Source of the DNA: Bacterioplanoides sp965200585
Lineage (GTDB): Bacteria > Pseudomonadota > Gammaproteobacteria > Pseudomonadales > Oceanobacteraceae
DNA: 64,000 nt
Reading direction: 5' to 3' (one strand)
NCBI RefSeq assembly: GCF_965200585.1
Contig: NZ_OZ241361.1
The translations under genes were made by a program, and so were the position numbers. The notes beneath the pieces were generated by a model. The model did not search any database, was not told where the DNA came from, and saw only the letters and a list, made by a program, of their open reading frames with translations. Positions 17,423 through 24,949 of the stretch are shown piece by piece (the stretch's first letter is position 1; each line of letters starts with the position of its first letter).

Positions 17423-17950
17423 TTATAGAGTACCACTAAACAACGTCGTAGTATTTAACTCGTATGTGCCCGGTCCTTTCAGCAACAGCGTCATATCGTA
17501 ACGCCGCTCGGTGATGATATTTTCAGCTCGGGCGGTCAGCTTACAAAAACCCGGCTCAAGACTGGGCTTGGGCATTTGAATTTTTACCGCCAGATCTTGC
17601 GCCAGCTCTTCAACCTGAACCGTTGATACCGCCTGAGTTGGAGAACCGGCAATGCCTTTACGTATCCATTGTAAATACAATTGATGGCGGCCAGCCTGCT
17701 CGGTACGAATCACACGAACATAGCCTTCGCCGTCACTGGATTTCCAAGGGCACATGCGCTGTACCTGATCCATCCAGACCGGCATTTTATAAACCGCTTT
17801 CAGCACCTCATTCTCGCCATCAACCTTTTCACCACCAGCATTTTCGCCACCAACATCCTCGGCCAATGAGAACGGCGTGATCAGACTCAGTAGCACCATC
17901 AGAACAAGGGGGGTACGCATCACTGTTTTACGTATAAAAGGGTTACACAT
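17423..17950 (-). CDS. Exported hypothetical protein
   Basis: A 175-residue protein with an N-terminal signal peptide (MRTPLVLMVLLSLITPFSLA after a short positively charged lead) and then a glycine/glutamate-rich repeated stretch (VGGEN, AGGEK, VDGEN). The mature part holds two cysteines (RMCPW and GFCKL) that may form a disulfide, and it ends in beta-rich sequence. The ATG at 17950 has AGGAAG at good spacing. I do not recognise the family. It is convergent with ttcA and adjacent to the MITE-like repeat. Confidence 0.6.
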   Translation of the reverse strand: MCNPFIRKTVMRTPLVLMVLLSLITPFSLAEDVGGENAGGEKVDGENEVLKAVYKMPVWMDQVQRMCPWKSSDGEGYVRVIRTEQAGRHQLYLQWIRKGIAGSPTQAVSTVQVEELAQDLAVKIQMPKPSLEPGFCKLTARAENIITERRYDMTLLLKGPGTYELNTTTLFSGTL

Positions 17951-17987
17951 CAGAGCTTCCTGCGATTAAATAATACATCCAATAAGA

Positions 17988-18157
17988 CTAGCAGGTTGTT
18001 GAAAAACTACTTACGTTGCCACAACGGCGTTAAAAATCATCCCCAAATGCTCATTTATTACTTATAAACTGCGCTTTTTCGTTGATTATTAGCTTGCGCA
18101 GCTCTAAAGAGTGCCTTGTTCTGGCTACCTCAGAAACATTTTTCAAGAGCCTGCTAG
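17988..18157. repeat. MITE-like element with CTAG-ended inverted repeats
   Basis: The left end reads CTAGCAGGTTGTTGAAAAA; the right end, reverse-complemented, reads CTAGCAGGCTCTTGAAAAA, with 2 mismatches over 19 bases. The 170-bp element has no coding frame. CTAG at both ends fits the target preference of some IS5-family elements. The terminal GCAGGnTnTTGAAAAA pattern is one I associate with dispersed noncoding repeats in marine gammaproteobacteria. It lies between the exported-protein gene and greB and reaches to 20 bp before the greB stop. Confidence 0.7.
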
Positions 18158-18176
18158 CATCTGCTGCGCTGAGCGC

Positions 18177-18731
18177 TTAATGATTATCAGCCCAGCGATG
18201 CATTGGTGCCTCACCGATGTCCCAGGCGGGTTTGTCGTAGGTAATGGCGATGATGTAATAGGTTTCCAGCCCTTTGGGTAGCCTCACCTCGACCTCCTCT
18301 TCCAGCGCTTTGCCCATAAGCCCACGCGCCAACGGCGCATCGACACTGATATAACCCCGCTTCAGGTCAATCTCGTCTTCACCAACAATTCGATAACGGT
18401 ATAACTCTTCAGCATCATCTTCCAGTTCAATCCAGGCACCAAAATACACCTTATCCGCATGAGCAGGCTTACGATCAACAACTGTCAGCGCTTCCAGCCG
18501 TTTGCGTAAAAACCGCAATCGGCTATCAATCTGGCGCAAGCGTTTTTTGCCATAAATATATTCGGCATTTTCAGAACGATCGCCCAGCTTAGCGGCATCT
18601 GATACCTGCTGAGTAACGCGCGGACGCTCTTCGCGCCAAAGATAATCGTGCTCCTGTTGCAGCAGCCGCTCTCCTTCCGGAGTGATCAACAGGCTACGTT
18701 TGGGTAATGGTTTTTTAGTGGTATCAGTCAT
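18177..18731 (-). CDS. greB: Transcription elongation factor GreB
   Basis: This 184-residue Gre factor has an N-terminal coiled coil (residues about 18-90) with the acidic tip GDRSENAEYIYGKKRLRQID, where Asp and Glu coordinate the second Mg2+ in the RNA polymerase secondary channel. The C-terminal FKBP-like domain (about 95-170) contains ISVDAPLARGLMGK. It reactivates backtracked polymerase by stimulating transcript cleavage. YIYGKKRLR and the length mark GreB rather than GreA. The N-terminus is about 10 residues longer than usual. Confidence 0.93.
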   Translation of the reverse strand: MTDTTKKPLPKRSLLITPEGERLLQQEHDYLWREERPRVTQQVSDAAKLGDRSENAEYIYGKKRLRQIDSRLRFLRKRLEALTVVDRKPAHADKVYFGAWIELEDDAEELYRYRIVGEDEIDLKRGYISVDAPLARGLMGKALEEEVEVRLPKGLETYYIIAITYDKPAWDIGEAPMHRWADNH

Positions 18732-18803
18732 ACATCAGAGGCCGTCATCGCATCGCAATAAATGCATGCGAGAGTACTTTTTTGATTTCATATAATTCAG
18801 AGA

Positions 18804-19076
18804 ATGATCAAGCGTAGTGCAAAATTTGCCTTAGGTATACTGTTGCTGATAGCAGGCATCATTATTACTCCATTGCCCATCCCACTAGGCCTGATCAGTA
18901 TCCTGATGGGGCTTTCATTATTAATCAGCGTTGCACCTCCGCTGCGTAACTGGCTGATTTTACTACGAAAGAAATTCACCACTGCGTCTCTGACCTTAAC
19001 CCGGCTGCGCCAGCACCTGCCCCGCTTTCTGCAACATGTGATTGATGAAACCGATCCTGACAAAACAAAACAGTAA
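18804..19076 (+). CDS. Small inner-membrane protein (PGPGW-like)
   Basis: A 90-residue protein with two closely spaced hydrophobic helices (residues 7-22 and 25-44) joined by TPLPIPLG, then a basic amphipathic tail. The short double-helix hairpin with a central proline/glycine turn resembles the PGPGW-type transmembrane family of unknown function. It is transcribed away from greB across a 72-bp gap. Confidence 0.55.
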   Translation: MIKRSAKFALGILLLIAGIIITPLPIPLGLISILMGLSLLISVAPPLRNWLILLRKKFTTASLTLTRLRQHLPRFLQHVIDETDPDKTKQ

Positions 19077-19078
19077 AT

Positions 19079-19097
19079 GTTAATTATTATCATTTAC
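19079..19097. promoter_or_regulatory. Candidate Fur box
   Basis: GTTAATTATTATCATTTAC matches the 19-bp Fur consensus GATAATGATAATCATTATC at 14 of 19 positions by my alignment. It overlaps the -35 element of the promoter candidate at 19093-19121, a placement that would repress when iron is plentiful. Confidence 0.5.
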
Positions 19098-19121
19098 AAA
19101 ATAAATTGGATCGTTTACATT
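19093..19121 (+). promoter_or_regulatory. Sigma-70 promoter candidate for the 25-residue ORF
   Basis: TTTACA (19093-19098), a 17-bp spacer and TACATT (19116-19121) match 5/6 and 4/6 of the consensus. Transcription would begin near 19128, giving a leader of about 40 nt before the small ORF. Confidence 0.45.
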
Positions 19122-19168
19122 CTTGTTTGTGCCAATTTGAGTGTTTGCAGCAACACAGGAGAAAAACA

Positions 19169-19246
19169 ATGGAAAATTACATCAGTGGTCTAGCCGGTGT
19201 TATGTTGATTGGCTTCTGTATTACCGTTCTGACATTGCCCGTCTGA
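19169..19246 (+). CDS. 25-residue single-span membrane peptide ORF
   Basis: ATG to TGA encodes 25 residues: MENYISG, then a hydrophobic run to the end (LAGVMLIGFC and ITVLTLPV in order), which would cross the membrane once. The ATG has AGGAG 7 bp upstream (ACAGGAGAAAAACAATG), a better ribosome site than many genes here. It follows the Fur-box/promoter candidate and precedes a small stem-loop at 19295-19308. No family is recognised; several known bacterial membrane peptides have this form. It may alternatively be part of a small regulatory RNA. Confidence 0.5.
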   Translation: MENYISGLAGVMLIGFCITVLTLPV

Positions 19247-19294
19247 CCTGAGTGGCAAGAGCCATATTGGTGGGGTTCTTGTTATTGCTACTAA

Positions 19295-19308
19295 AAGCCT
19301 TCGGGCTT
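19295..19308. terminator. AAGCC-TTCG-GGCTT stem-loop between the small ORF and the ParE gene
   Basis: A 5-bp stem with a stable UUCG tetraloop, preceded by A residues. It sits at the 3' ends of both the 25-residue ORF and the convergent toxin gene. No uninterrupted U run follows on the plus strand, so it is a weak terminator candidate. Confidence 0.4.
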
Positions 19309-19576
19309 AACGATCTTCTTTTTTGTGATAGATTTTCAGGATATAAACAATGTCGTTTTTAACGAAATAACGAACAACATAGTCACCGGCCACTAACTCT
19401 CTAACCCCAGCTAGCTCTTCAATAGTCATTCCCATTTCGGGATAATCGACCAAGCGCTTAATGGAATTCTGCAACCGCTCACTATAGCGCCTTGCTGCAT
19501 CTGGATTTTTAACCGCTATAAAATTTCTTAATCGCTTTAAATCATTTAAAGCAACCGCAGTAAATTTTAACCTCAT
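19307..19576 (-). CDS. RelE/ParE-family toxin
   Basis: An 89-residue protein with the ParE/RelE fold pattern: LKFTAVALNDLKRLRNFI at the N-terminus, NPDAARRYSERLQ in helix 2, and the C-terminal strands VRELVAGDYVVRYFV and VYILKIYHKKEDR. ParE members poison gyrase and RelE members cleave mRNA on ribosomes; the sequence resembles the ParE side, but the target is not provable. It overlaps its antitoxin gene by 4 bp (ATGA), the usual coupled order. Confidence 0.88.
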   Translation of the reverse strand: MRLKFTAVALNDLKRLRNFIAVKNPDAARRYSERLQNSIKRLVDYPEMGMTIEELAGVRELVAGDYVVRYFVKNDIVYILKIYHKKEDR

Positions 19577-19839
19577 AAACTAGGCGGTTCCTTTTCATCC
19601 TCTGTTCCCCAGCTTTCCAGCCAGTCCATAACTTCCTCACCACCCACCACTCGACCTGCTTCCACATCAGTCAGTGCCAATCGAGTTTCTTCTAGCAGTT
19701 TTGCTTCACGCTCTTCCTTTGCCAGATATTCATCCAGCGCGTCGTTAATCAACCACGCCTTAGAACGTCTCATCTTTTTCGCTGCTGCCTCTAACCGGGC
19801 CATCAACTCATCGTTCATTCGCACGCTTGTCATTGCCAT
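19573..19839 (-). CDS. Ribbon-helix-helix (CopG/ParD-type) antitoxin
   Basis: An 88-residue protein with an N-terminal ribbon-helix-helix domain (TSVRMNDELMARLEAAAKK, then RSKAWLINDALDEYL) for operator binding, and an acidic C-terminal tail (EEVMDWLESWGTEDE) that would wrap the toxin. I chose ATG 19839 because AAGGTGG lies 5 bp upstream; the frame is open to a GTG at 19848. It should autoregulate. Upstream, TGCATTACATTGCA (19877-19890) is a candidate operator. Confidence 0.87.
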   Translation of the reverse strand: MAMTSVRMNDELMARLEAAAKKMRRSKAWLINDALDEYLAKEEREAKLLEETRLALTDVEAGRVVGGEEVMDWLESWGTEDEKEPPSL

Positions 19840-19872
19840 CTGCACCACCTTTCATTTACACACCACTTGAAT

Positions 19873-19893
19873 GCGTTGCATTACATTGCACTC
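19873..19893. promoter_or_regulatory. Candidate antitoxin operator
   Basis: GCGTTGCATTACATTGCACT contains inverted TGCA...TGCA and repeated TTGCA steps about 35 bp upstream of the antitoxin start, as expected for an RHH-bound site. It is supported only by position and symmetry. Confidence 0.3.
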
Positions 19894-19960
19894 AAATAAT
19901 AATACAACAATAAAAGTAACATAAAGAAGAGAGCTCTATTCTTTAGCGAAGACCAGATAC

Positions 19961-19997
19961 AAAAAACGCCCGGCTGCATAGCAGCCGGGCGTTTTTT
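19961..19997 (-). terminator. Terminator at the end of the sdh-suc operon
   Basis: AAAAAACGCCCGGCTGC-ATA-GCAGCCGGGCGTTTTTT: an 11-bp G+C-rich stem flanked by A6 and T6, 21 bp beyond the sucD stop. Its symmetry makes it usable in both directions. Confidence 0.95.
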
Positions 19998-20017
19998 ATT
20001 GTCTGAATAACAGTAAC

Positions 20018-20890
20018 TTACCAGCCAGTCACTTCTTTCAGTGCATCACCGATCTGAGCCAGAGAACGCACAGTTTTCACACCAGCGTCCTCCAGAGCAG
20101 CAAACTTCTCATCAGCAGTACCTTTACCGCCAGAGATAATGGCACCGGCATGGCCCATACGCTTGCCTTTTGGTGCCGTAACACCAGCAATGTAGGAAAC
20201 AACCGGCTTGGTGACGTTCGCTTTGATGTATGCCGCGGCTTCTTCTTCCGCAGTACCACCAATCTCACCAATCATAACGATTGCTTCGGTTTTCGGGTCG
20301 TTCTGGAACAGTTCCAGAATGTCGATAAAGTTAGAGCCCGGGATAGGGTCACCACCAATACCAACACAGGTAGACTGACCAAAACCGTAATCAGTAGTCT
20401 GCTTAACCGCTTCATACGTCAGAGTACCGGAGCGGGAAACAATGCCCACTTTACCAGGCTGGTGAATGTGACCGGGCATAATACCGATCTTACATTCTCC
20501 CGGCGTGATCACACCCGGACAGTTAGGGCCGATCAGACGAACACCCAACTCATCACACTTCACTTTACATTCCAGCATATCCAGCACCGGGATGTGCTCA
20601 GTAATACAAACGATCAACTTAATGCCGGCATTCGCCGCTTCCAGGATAGAATCCTTACAGAAAGGCGCTGGCACATAGATCACAGACGCATCAGCACCGG
20701 TTGCTTCCACAGCTTCAGCAACGGTGTTAAACACTGGCAGACCCAGATGCTCAGTACCACCCTTGCCCGGCGTTACACCGCCAACCATTTGTGTGCCATA
20801 AGCAATCGCTTGTTCAGAGTGAAAAGTACCCTGACCGCCAGTGAAACCCTGACAGATAACTTTGGTGTCTTTATTAATTAAAACCGACAT
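20018..20890 (-). CDS. sucD: Succinyl-CoA synthetase alpha subunit
   Basis: This 290-residue subunit has the CoA-binding Rossmann part (CQGFTGGQGTFHSEQAI), GPNCPGVITPGECKIGIMPG, and the phospho-histidine loop GHAGAIISGGKGTA. With SucC it converts succinyl-CoA, ADP and phosphate to succinate, CoA and ATP in the TCA cycle. It lies 3 bp after sucC at the distal end of the sdhCDAB-sucAB-lpd-sucCD block, just before the terminator. Confidence 0.97.
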   Translation of the reverse strand: MSVLINKDTKVICQGFTGGQGTFHSEQAIAYGTQMVGGVTPGKGGTEHLGLPVFNTVAEAVEATGADASVIYVPAPFCKDSILEAANAGIKLIVCITEHIPVLDMLECKVKCDELGVRLIGPNCPGVITPGECKIGIMPGHIHQPGKVGIVSRSGTLTYEAVKQTTDYGFGQSTCVGIGGDPIPGSNFIDILELFQNDPKTEAIVMIGEIGGTAEEEAAAYIKANVTKPVVSYIAGVTAPKGKRMGHAGAIISGGKGTADEKFAALEDAGVKTVRSLAQIGDALKEVTGW

Positions 20891-20893
20891 GTC

Positions 20894-22057
20894 TTAGTTC
20901 CCCGCTGCCTTAACCGCTTGTTCTGCAGCGTCAGTCAGACTGGTTGCTGCGATAATATCCAGACCAGATTCAGACAGAACCTGTTTGCCCAGATCAGCGT
21001 TAGTTCCTTCCAGGCGAACAACAACAGGCACGTTGACACCAACTTCTTTCACAGCACCAATGATGCCTTCTGCGATCATGTCACAACGCACGATACCGCC
21101 GAAGATGTTCACCAGAACACACTTCACTTTTTCGTCAGACAGAATCAGTTTAAATGCATGAGCAACACGCTCTTTGGTGGCACCGCCACCGACGTCGAGG
21201 AAGTTAGCCGGGAAACCACCGTGCAGAGCAACGATGTCCATGGTTCCCATTGCCAGACCAGCACCGTTCACCATACAGCCGATGTTGCCATCCAGCGCTA
21301 CATAGTTCAGATCCCATTCTGCAGCTTCCGCTTCACGCGCGTCTTCCTGAGAAGGATCGTTCATGTCAGCCACGGCTTTCTGGCGGTACAGAGAGTTACC
21401 GTCAACACCCAGTTTGGCATCCAAACAGTGCAGATCACCATCTTCTTTAATCACCAGTGGGTTGATTTCAATCAGCGCCAAATCTTTGTCGTGGAACAGT
21501 TGCGCCAGTCCCATAAAGATTTTAGTGAACTGCTTAATCTGATCACCTTTCAGGCCCAGCTTAAACGCCAGTTCACGGCCCTGGTATGGCTGTGCACCGG
21601 TTAACGGGTCAATTTCGGCTTTCAGAATTTTTTCCGGTGTTTCTTCCGCAACTTTTTCGATCTCCACACCACCTTCGGTGGAAGCCATAAAAACAACGCG
21701 GCGGGTTGCACGATCAACAACGGCACCCAGGTACAGTTCATCAGCGATATCGGTCAGGCTTTCTACCAGAATACGACTGACCGGCTGGCCATTTTCATCT
21801 GTCTGGTACGTTACCAGGTTTTTCCCTAACCAGCTTTCTGCAAACTCTTTAATTTCTTCCTTTGAAGAAACCAGCTTTACACCACCAGCTTTACCGCGAC
21901 CACCGGCGTGCACCTGAGCTTTAACCACCCATTTGTCACCACCGATCTCGTCAGCTGCTGCTACAGCGTCTTCCGCAGTCTTAGCTGCCACACCTTTCGA
22001 TACTGGCAGACCGTACTGCGCAAAAAGCTGCTTACCCTGATATTCGTGAAGGTTCAT
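20894..22057 (-). CDS. sucC: Succinyl-CoA synthetase beta subunit
   Basis: This 387-residue subunit has an N-terminal ATP-grasp domain (MNLHEYQGKQLFAQYGLPV, KAQVHAGGRGKAGGVK) and a C-terminal CoA-ligase domain with GGIVRCDMIAEGI and the dimer-contact GGGATKERV. It binds the nucleotide and forms the active site with SucD. It follows lpd after a 189-bp gap that holds a hairpin, so sucCD may be partly uncoupled from the upstream genes. Confidence 0.97.
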   Translation of the reverse strand: MNLHEYQGKQLFAQYGLPVSKGVAAKTAEDAVAAADEIGGDKWVVKAQVHAGGRGKAGGVKLVSSKEEIKEFAESWLGKNLVTYQTDENGQPVSRILVESLTDIADELYLGAVVDRATRRVVFMASTEGGVEIEKVAEETPEKILKAEIDPLTGAQPYQGRELAFKLGLKGDQIKQFTKIFMGLAQLFHDKDLALIEINPLVIKEDGDLHCLDAKLGVDGNSLYRQKAVADMNDPSQEDAREAEAAEWDLNYVALDGNIGCMVNGAGLAMGTMDIVALHGGFPANFLDVGGGATKERVAHAFKLILSDEKVKCVLVNIFGGIVRCDMIAEGIIGAVKEVGVNVPVVVRLEGTNADLGKQVLSESGLDIIAATSLTDAAEQAVKAAGN

Positions 22058-22207
22058 CGCTTTCGTCCTGTTTCTTGCATTTTCACCGGAAACCCCCGGT
22101 GGCCTTGGTTAACCCTGAACCGATTGGTCGGTTATTAATTACTCCTCAGTCACTGACAATCAACCCTCAGCCACTGAATATTCAGTAATTTCAGGGATAA
22201 AAAGTAA

Positions 22208-22225
22208 GGCCCGGAAATCCGGGCC
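22208..22225 (-). terminator. Hairpin between lpd and sucC
   Basis: GGCCCGG-ATTT-CCGGGCC followed on the minus strand by TTACTTTTT. It lies 22 bp after the lpd stop and could terminate part of the operon transcript or set relative levels of sucCD. Confidence 0.7.
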
Positions 22226-22246
22226 AATACTTAATTTTAAAACTGC

Positions 22247-23689
22247 TTATTTTTTCTTCGGCTTGCGATTCGCTTTATGGATCGCTGCGTTGTTAACCGC
22301 CAGCGCCGCTTCATGCACCGCCTCAGAGATGCTTGGATGAGCAAACACCATCATACCCACATCTTCAGCGGTTGAGCCAAACTCCATAGCAACCACAATT
22401 TGCTGCACCAGATCACCGGCATTCGGGCCAATCACGCTACAACCTAAAATGCGATCGGTTTCAGCATCGGCCACTACTTTTACAAAGCCGTCGGTGTCAG
22501 CCGCTGCCATCGCACGACCATTAGCCGCAAACGGGAACATGCCCACATTGTATGCTTCACCAGCCGCTTTTAATTCGTCTTCCGTTTTACCAACCCAAGC
22601 GATTTCCGGATGGGTATAGATCACGGATGGAATCACGTCGTAGTTCAGCTGAGCTTTATGACCAGCAATGCGCTCTGCAACCATCACCCCTTCTTCAGAA
22701 GCTTTGTGTGCCAGCATTGGGCCACGTACTACGTCACCAATCGCGTACACGCCCGGAGCATCGGTCGCGCAGTGTTCGTTAACAAAGATAAAGCCACGCT
22801 CATCCAGATTAACACCACTATCACCAGCCAGCAGGCCTTCGGTGTATGGACGACGACCAACCGCAACAATCAGCTTATCGAAGGTTTCAGATTTCTCACC
22901 TTCGCTGTCCTGATAAGTTACCGTCACTTCGCTGCCGTTGACCTCAGAGCCAGTAACACGAGCGCCAACACGGATGTCCATGCCTTGCTTAGTGAACAGT
23001 TTCTTGGCTTCTTTAGCAACGGTTTGATCCACCAGGTGCAGGAAATTGTCCTGTGCTTCTAACACGACAACCTCAGCGCCCAGACGGCCCCAAACACTAC
23101 CTAATTCCAGACCAATTACACCCGCACCAATCACACCCAGGCGCTTAGGCACTTCGGTGAATTCCAGTGCACCGGTGGAATCAACAATAATGTCGTCAGT
23201 TTTAGGCGCTGGTGGAATATCAACCGGTACCGAGCCGGTTGCAATAATCACGTTTTCAGCGTCAATGGTTTCGGTCGCACCGGCGTGATTGGTAAATTCA
23301 ACTTTTTTACCTGCCAGTACCTTACCAGTACCTTCCAGTGGCGTAACACCATTGGCTTTAAATAAGGTGGCTACACCCATGGTCAGATTCTTAACAATCT
23401 GATCCTTGCGTTGCAGCATATCGGCGATATTGATGCTCACGTCACCGGTGCTGATACCGTGTAATGAGAACTTCTCTTTCGCTTCTTCGTATTTGTGCGA
23501 CGTATCCAGCAGCGCCTTGGAAGGGATACAACCAACGTTCAGACAGGTACCACCAAATACAGCTTTGCCATCTTTATTAATCCACTTGTCGATACAAGCG
23601 GTTTCCAGACCCAGCTGGGCACAACGGATAGCTGCTACATAACCAGCGGGGCCACCACCGATAACAACAACATCAAATTTTTTGCTCAT
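22247..23689 (-). CDS. lpd: Dihydrolipoyl dehydrogenase (E3)
   Basis: A 480-residue flavoprotein disulfide reductase. FAD binding is at VVVIGGGPAGYVAA (residues 7-20), the redox-active pair is Cys49/Cys54 in GGTCLNVGCIPSK, the NAD motif is GVIGAGVIGLELGSVW, and the C-terminal HPSISEAVHEA holds the catalytic His-Glu. It reoxidises dihydrolipoamide for the 2-oxoglutarate dehydrogenase complex. The placement between sucB and sucC is the pseudomonad-type order. The C-terminal tail KANRKPKKK is basic. Confidence 0.96.
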   Translation of the reverse strand: MSKKFDVVVIGGGPAGYVAAIRCAQLGLETACIDKWINKDGKAVFGGTCLNVGCIPSKALLDTSHKYEEAKEKFSLHGISTGDVSINIADMLQRKDQIVKNLTMGVATLFKANGVTPLEGTGKVLAGKKVEFTNHAGATETIDAENVIIATGSVPVDIPPAPKTDDIIVDSTGALEFTEVPKRLGVIGAGVIGLELGSVWGRLGAEVVVLEAQDNFLHLVDQTVAKEAKKLFTKQGMDIRVGARVTGSEVNGSEVTVTYQDSEGEKSETFDKLIVAVGRRPYTEGLLAGDSGVNLDERGFIFVNEHCATDAPGVYAIGDVVRGPMLAHKASEEGVMVAERIAGHKAQLNYDVIPSVIYTHPEIAWVGKTEDELKAAGEAYNVGMFPFAANGRAMAAADTDGFVKVVADAETDRILGCSVIGPNAGDLVQQIVVAMEFGSTAEDVGMMVFAHPSISEAVHEAALAVNNAAIHKANRKPKKK

Positions 23690-23713
23690 TTAAAAATTCC
23701 TTAAACTATCCGA

Positions 23714-24922
23714 TTAAATGTCTAACAGCAGACGGGCTGGATCTTCCAGTAACTCTTTGATAGTTACCAGGAACTGAACGGCTTCTTTACCATCAATCAT
23801 ACGGTGATCGTAAGACAGTGCCAGATACATCATAGGCAGAATAACCACTTCACCATCAACCGCCATTGGGCGTTCCTGGATTTTGTGCATACCCATAATG
23901 GCAGTTTGTGGTGGGTTCAGAATCGGAGTCGACATCAGAGAACCAAAGATACCACCGTTTGAAATGGTGAAGGTACCACCCTGCATTTCTTCGATACCCA
24001 GCTTGCCATCACGGGCACGCTTACCGAAATCAGCAATGGTGCCTTCGATTTCAGCCAGACCCATGCTGTCGGTATCACGCAGAACTGGCACAACCAAGCC
24101 GCGATCGGAAGAAACCGCAACACCAATATCCTGATAACCATGGTAAACCATGTCATTACCATCAATGGATGCGTTTACAGCTGGGAAGCGTTTCAGCGCT
24201 TCAGTTGCCGCCTTGGTGAAGAACGACATAAAGCCCAGTTTTACACCGTGCGCTTTCTCAAAACGGTCTTTGTATTTCGCGCGCAGCTCCATTACCGGCT
24301 TCATGTTAACTTCGTTGTAAGTCGTCAACATCGCTGCGTTTTGCTGTGCTTCAACCAGACGACGTGCAATGGTGGCGCGCAGACGCGTCATTGGTACCCG
24401 CTTTTCAATGCGCTCACCGGTTGGCAGATTCAACGCCGGAGCTGCCGGAGCCGCTGCTTTTGGTGCCGCTGGAGCAGCAGGTGCCGCTGCCGGAGCAGAT
24501 TTCAGATGATTCTGAACGTCTTCTTTGGTGATACGACCACCTTTTCCTGTGCCTTTAACATCAGACAGGCTGATGCCTTTTTCGTCGGCCAGCTTGCGGG
24601 CAGCAGGGCCAGCAATAGCGTCTTCGCTGCTTTCCGCAGCAGGTGCTTCTTCAGTTGCGGCAGCAGGCGCTGGTGCAGCAACGTCGCCCTCAACAAAAAC
24701 GGCCAGCACTTCATCACTCAGAACCACATCCCCTTCTTCTTTCAGGATGTTTTTCAGAGAACCATTGGCCGGAGCAACCACTTCCAGTACCACTTTATCG
24801 GTTTCAATATCCACGATCAGTTCATCTCGCTGGATCGCTTCACCTGGCTGTTTGTGCCAGGTTGCTACTGTGCCGTCGGCAACAGATTCAGGAAAAGTGG
24901 GTGCCTTAATTTCGATGCTCAT
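23714..24922 (-). CDS. sucB: 2-oxoglutarate dehydrogenase E2, dihydrolipoyl succinyltransferase
   Basis: This 402-residue E2 has an N-terminal lipoyl domain with Lys43 in IETDKVVLEV as the lipoylation site, an Ala/Pro-rich linker, an E3-binding domain (AARKLADEKGISLSDVKGTGKGG), a second Ala-rich linker, and the catalytic core ending DHRMIDGKEAV with His373 and Asp377. It transfers the succinyl group to CoA and forms the 24-mer core of the complex. Downstream lpd begins 24 bp later. Confidence 0.96.
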   Translation of the reverse strand: MSIEIKAPTFPESVADGTVATWHKQPGEAIQRDELIVDIETDKVVLEVVAPANGSLKNILKEEGDVVLSDEVLAVFVEGDVAAPAPAAATEEAPAAESSEDAIAGPAARKLADEKGISLSDVKGTGKGGRITKEDVQNHLKSAPAAAPAAPAAPKAAAPAAPALNLPTGERIEKRVPMTRLRATIARRLVEAQQNAAMLTTYNEVNMKPVMELRAKYKDRFEKAHGVKLGFMSFFTKAATEALKRFPAVNASIDGNDMVYHGYQDIGVAVSSDRGLVVPVLRDTDSMGLAEIEGTIADFGKRARDGKLGIEEMQGGTFTISNGGIFGSLMSTPILNPPQTAIMGMHKIQERPMAVDGEVVILPMMYLALSYDHRMIDGKEAVQFLVTIKELLEDPARLLLDI

Positions 24923-24949
24923 TGATAATTTTCCTTAGTATTCCTGCGA

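Noticed and set aside
20150..20881. 243-residue plus-strand frame opposite sucD
   Set aside because: It is a shadow of a highly conserved TCA gene.
24140..24925. 261-residue plus-strand frame opposite sucB
   Set aside because: It is an antisense shadow of the sucB Ala/Pro-rich linkers, without a plausible start or family.
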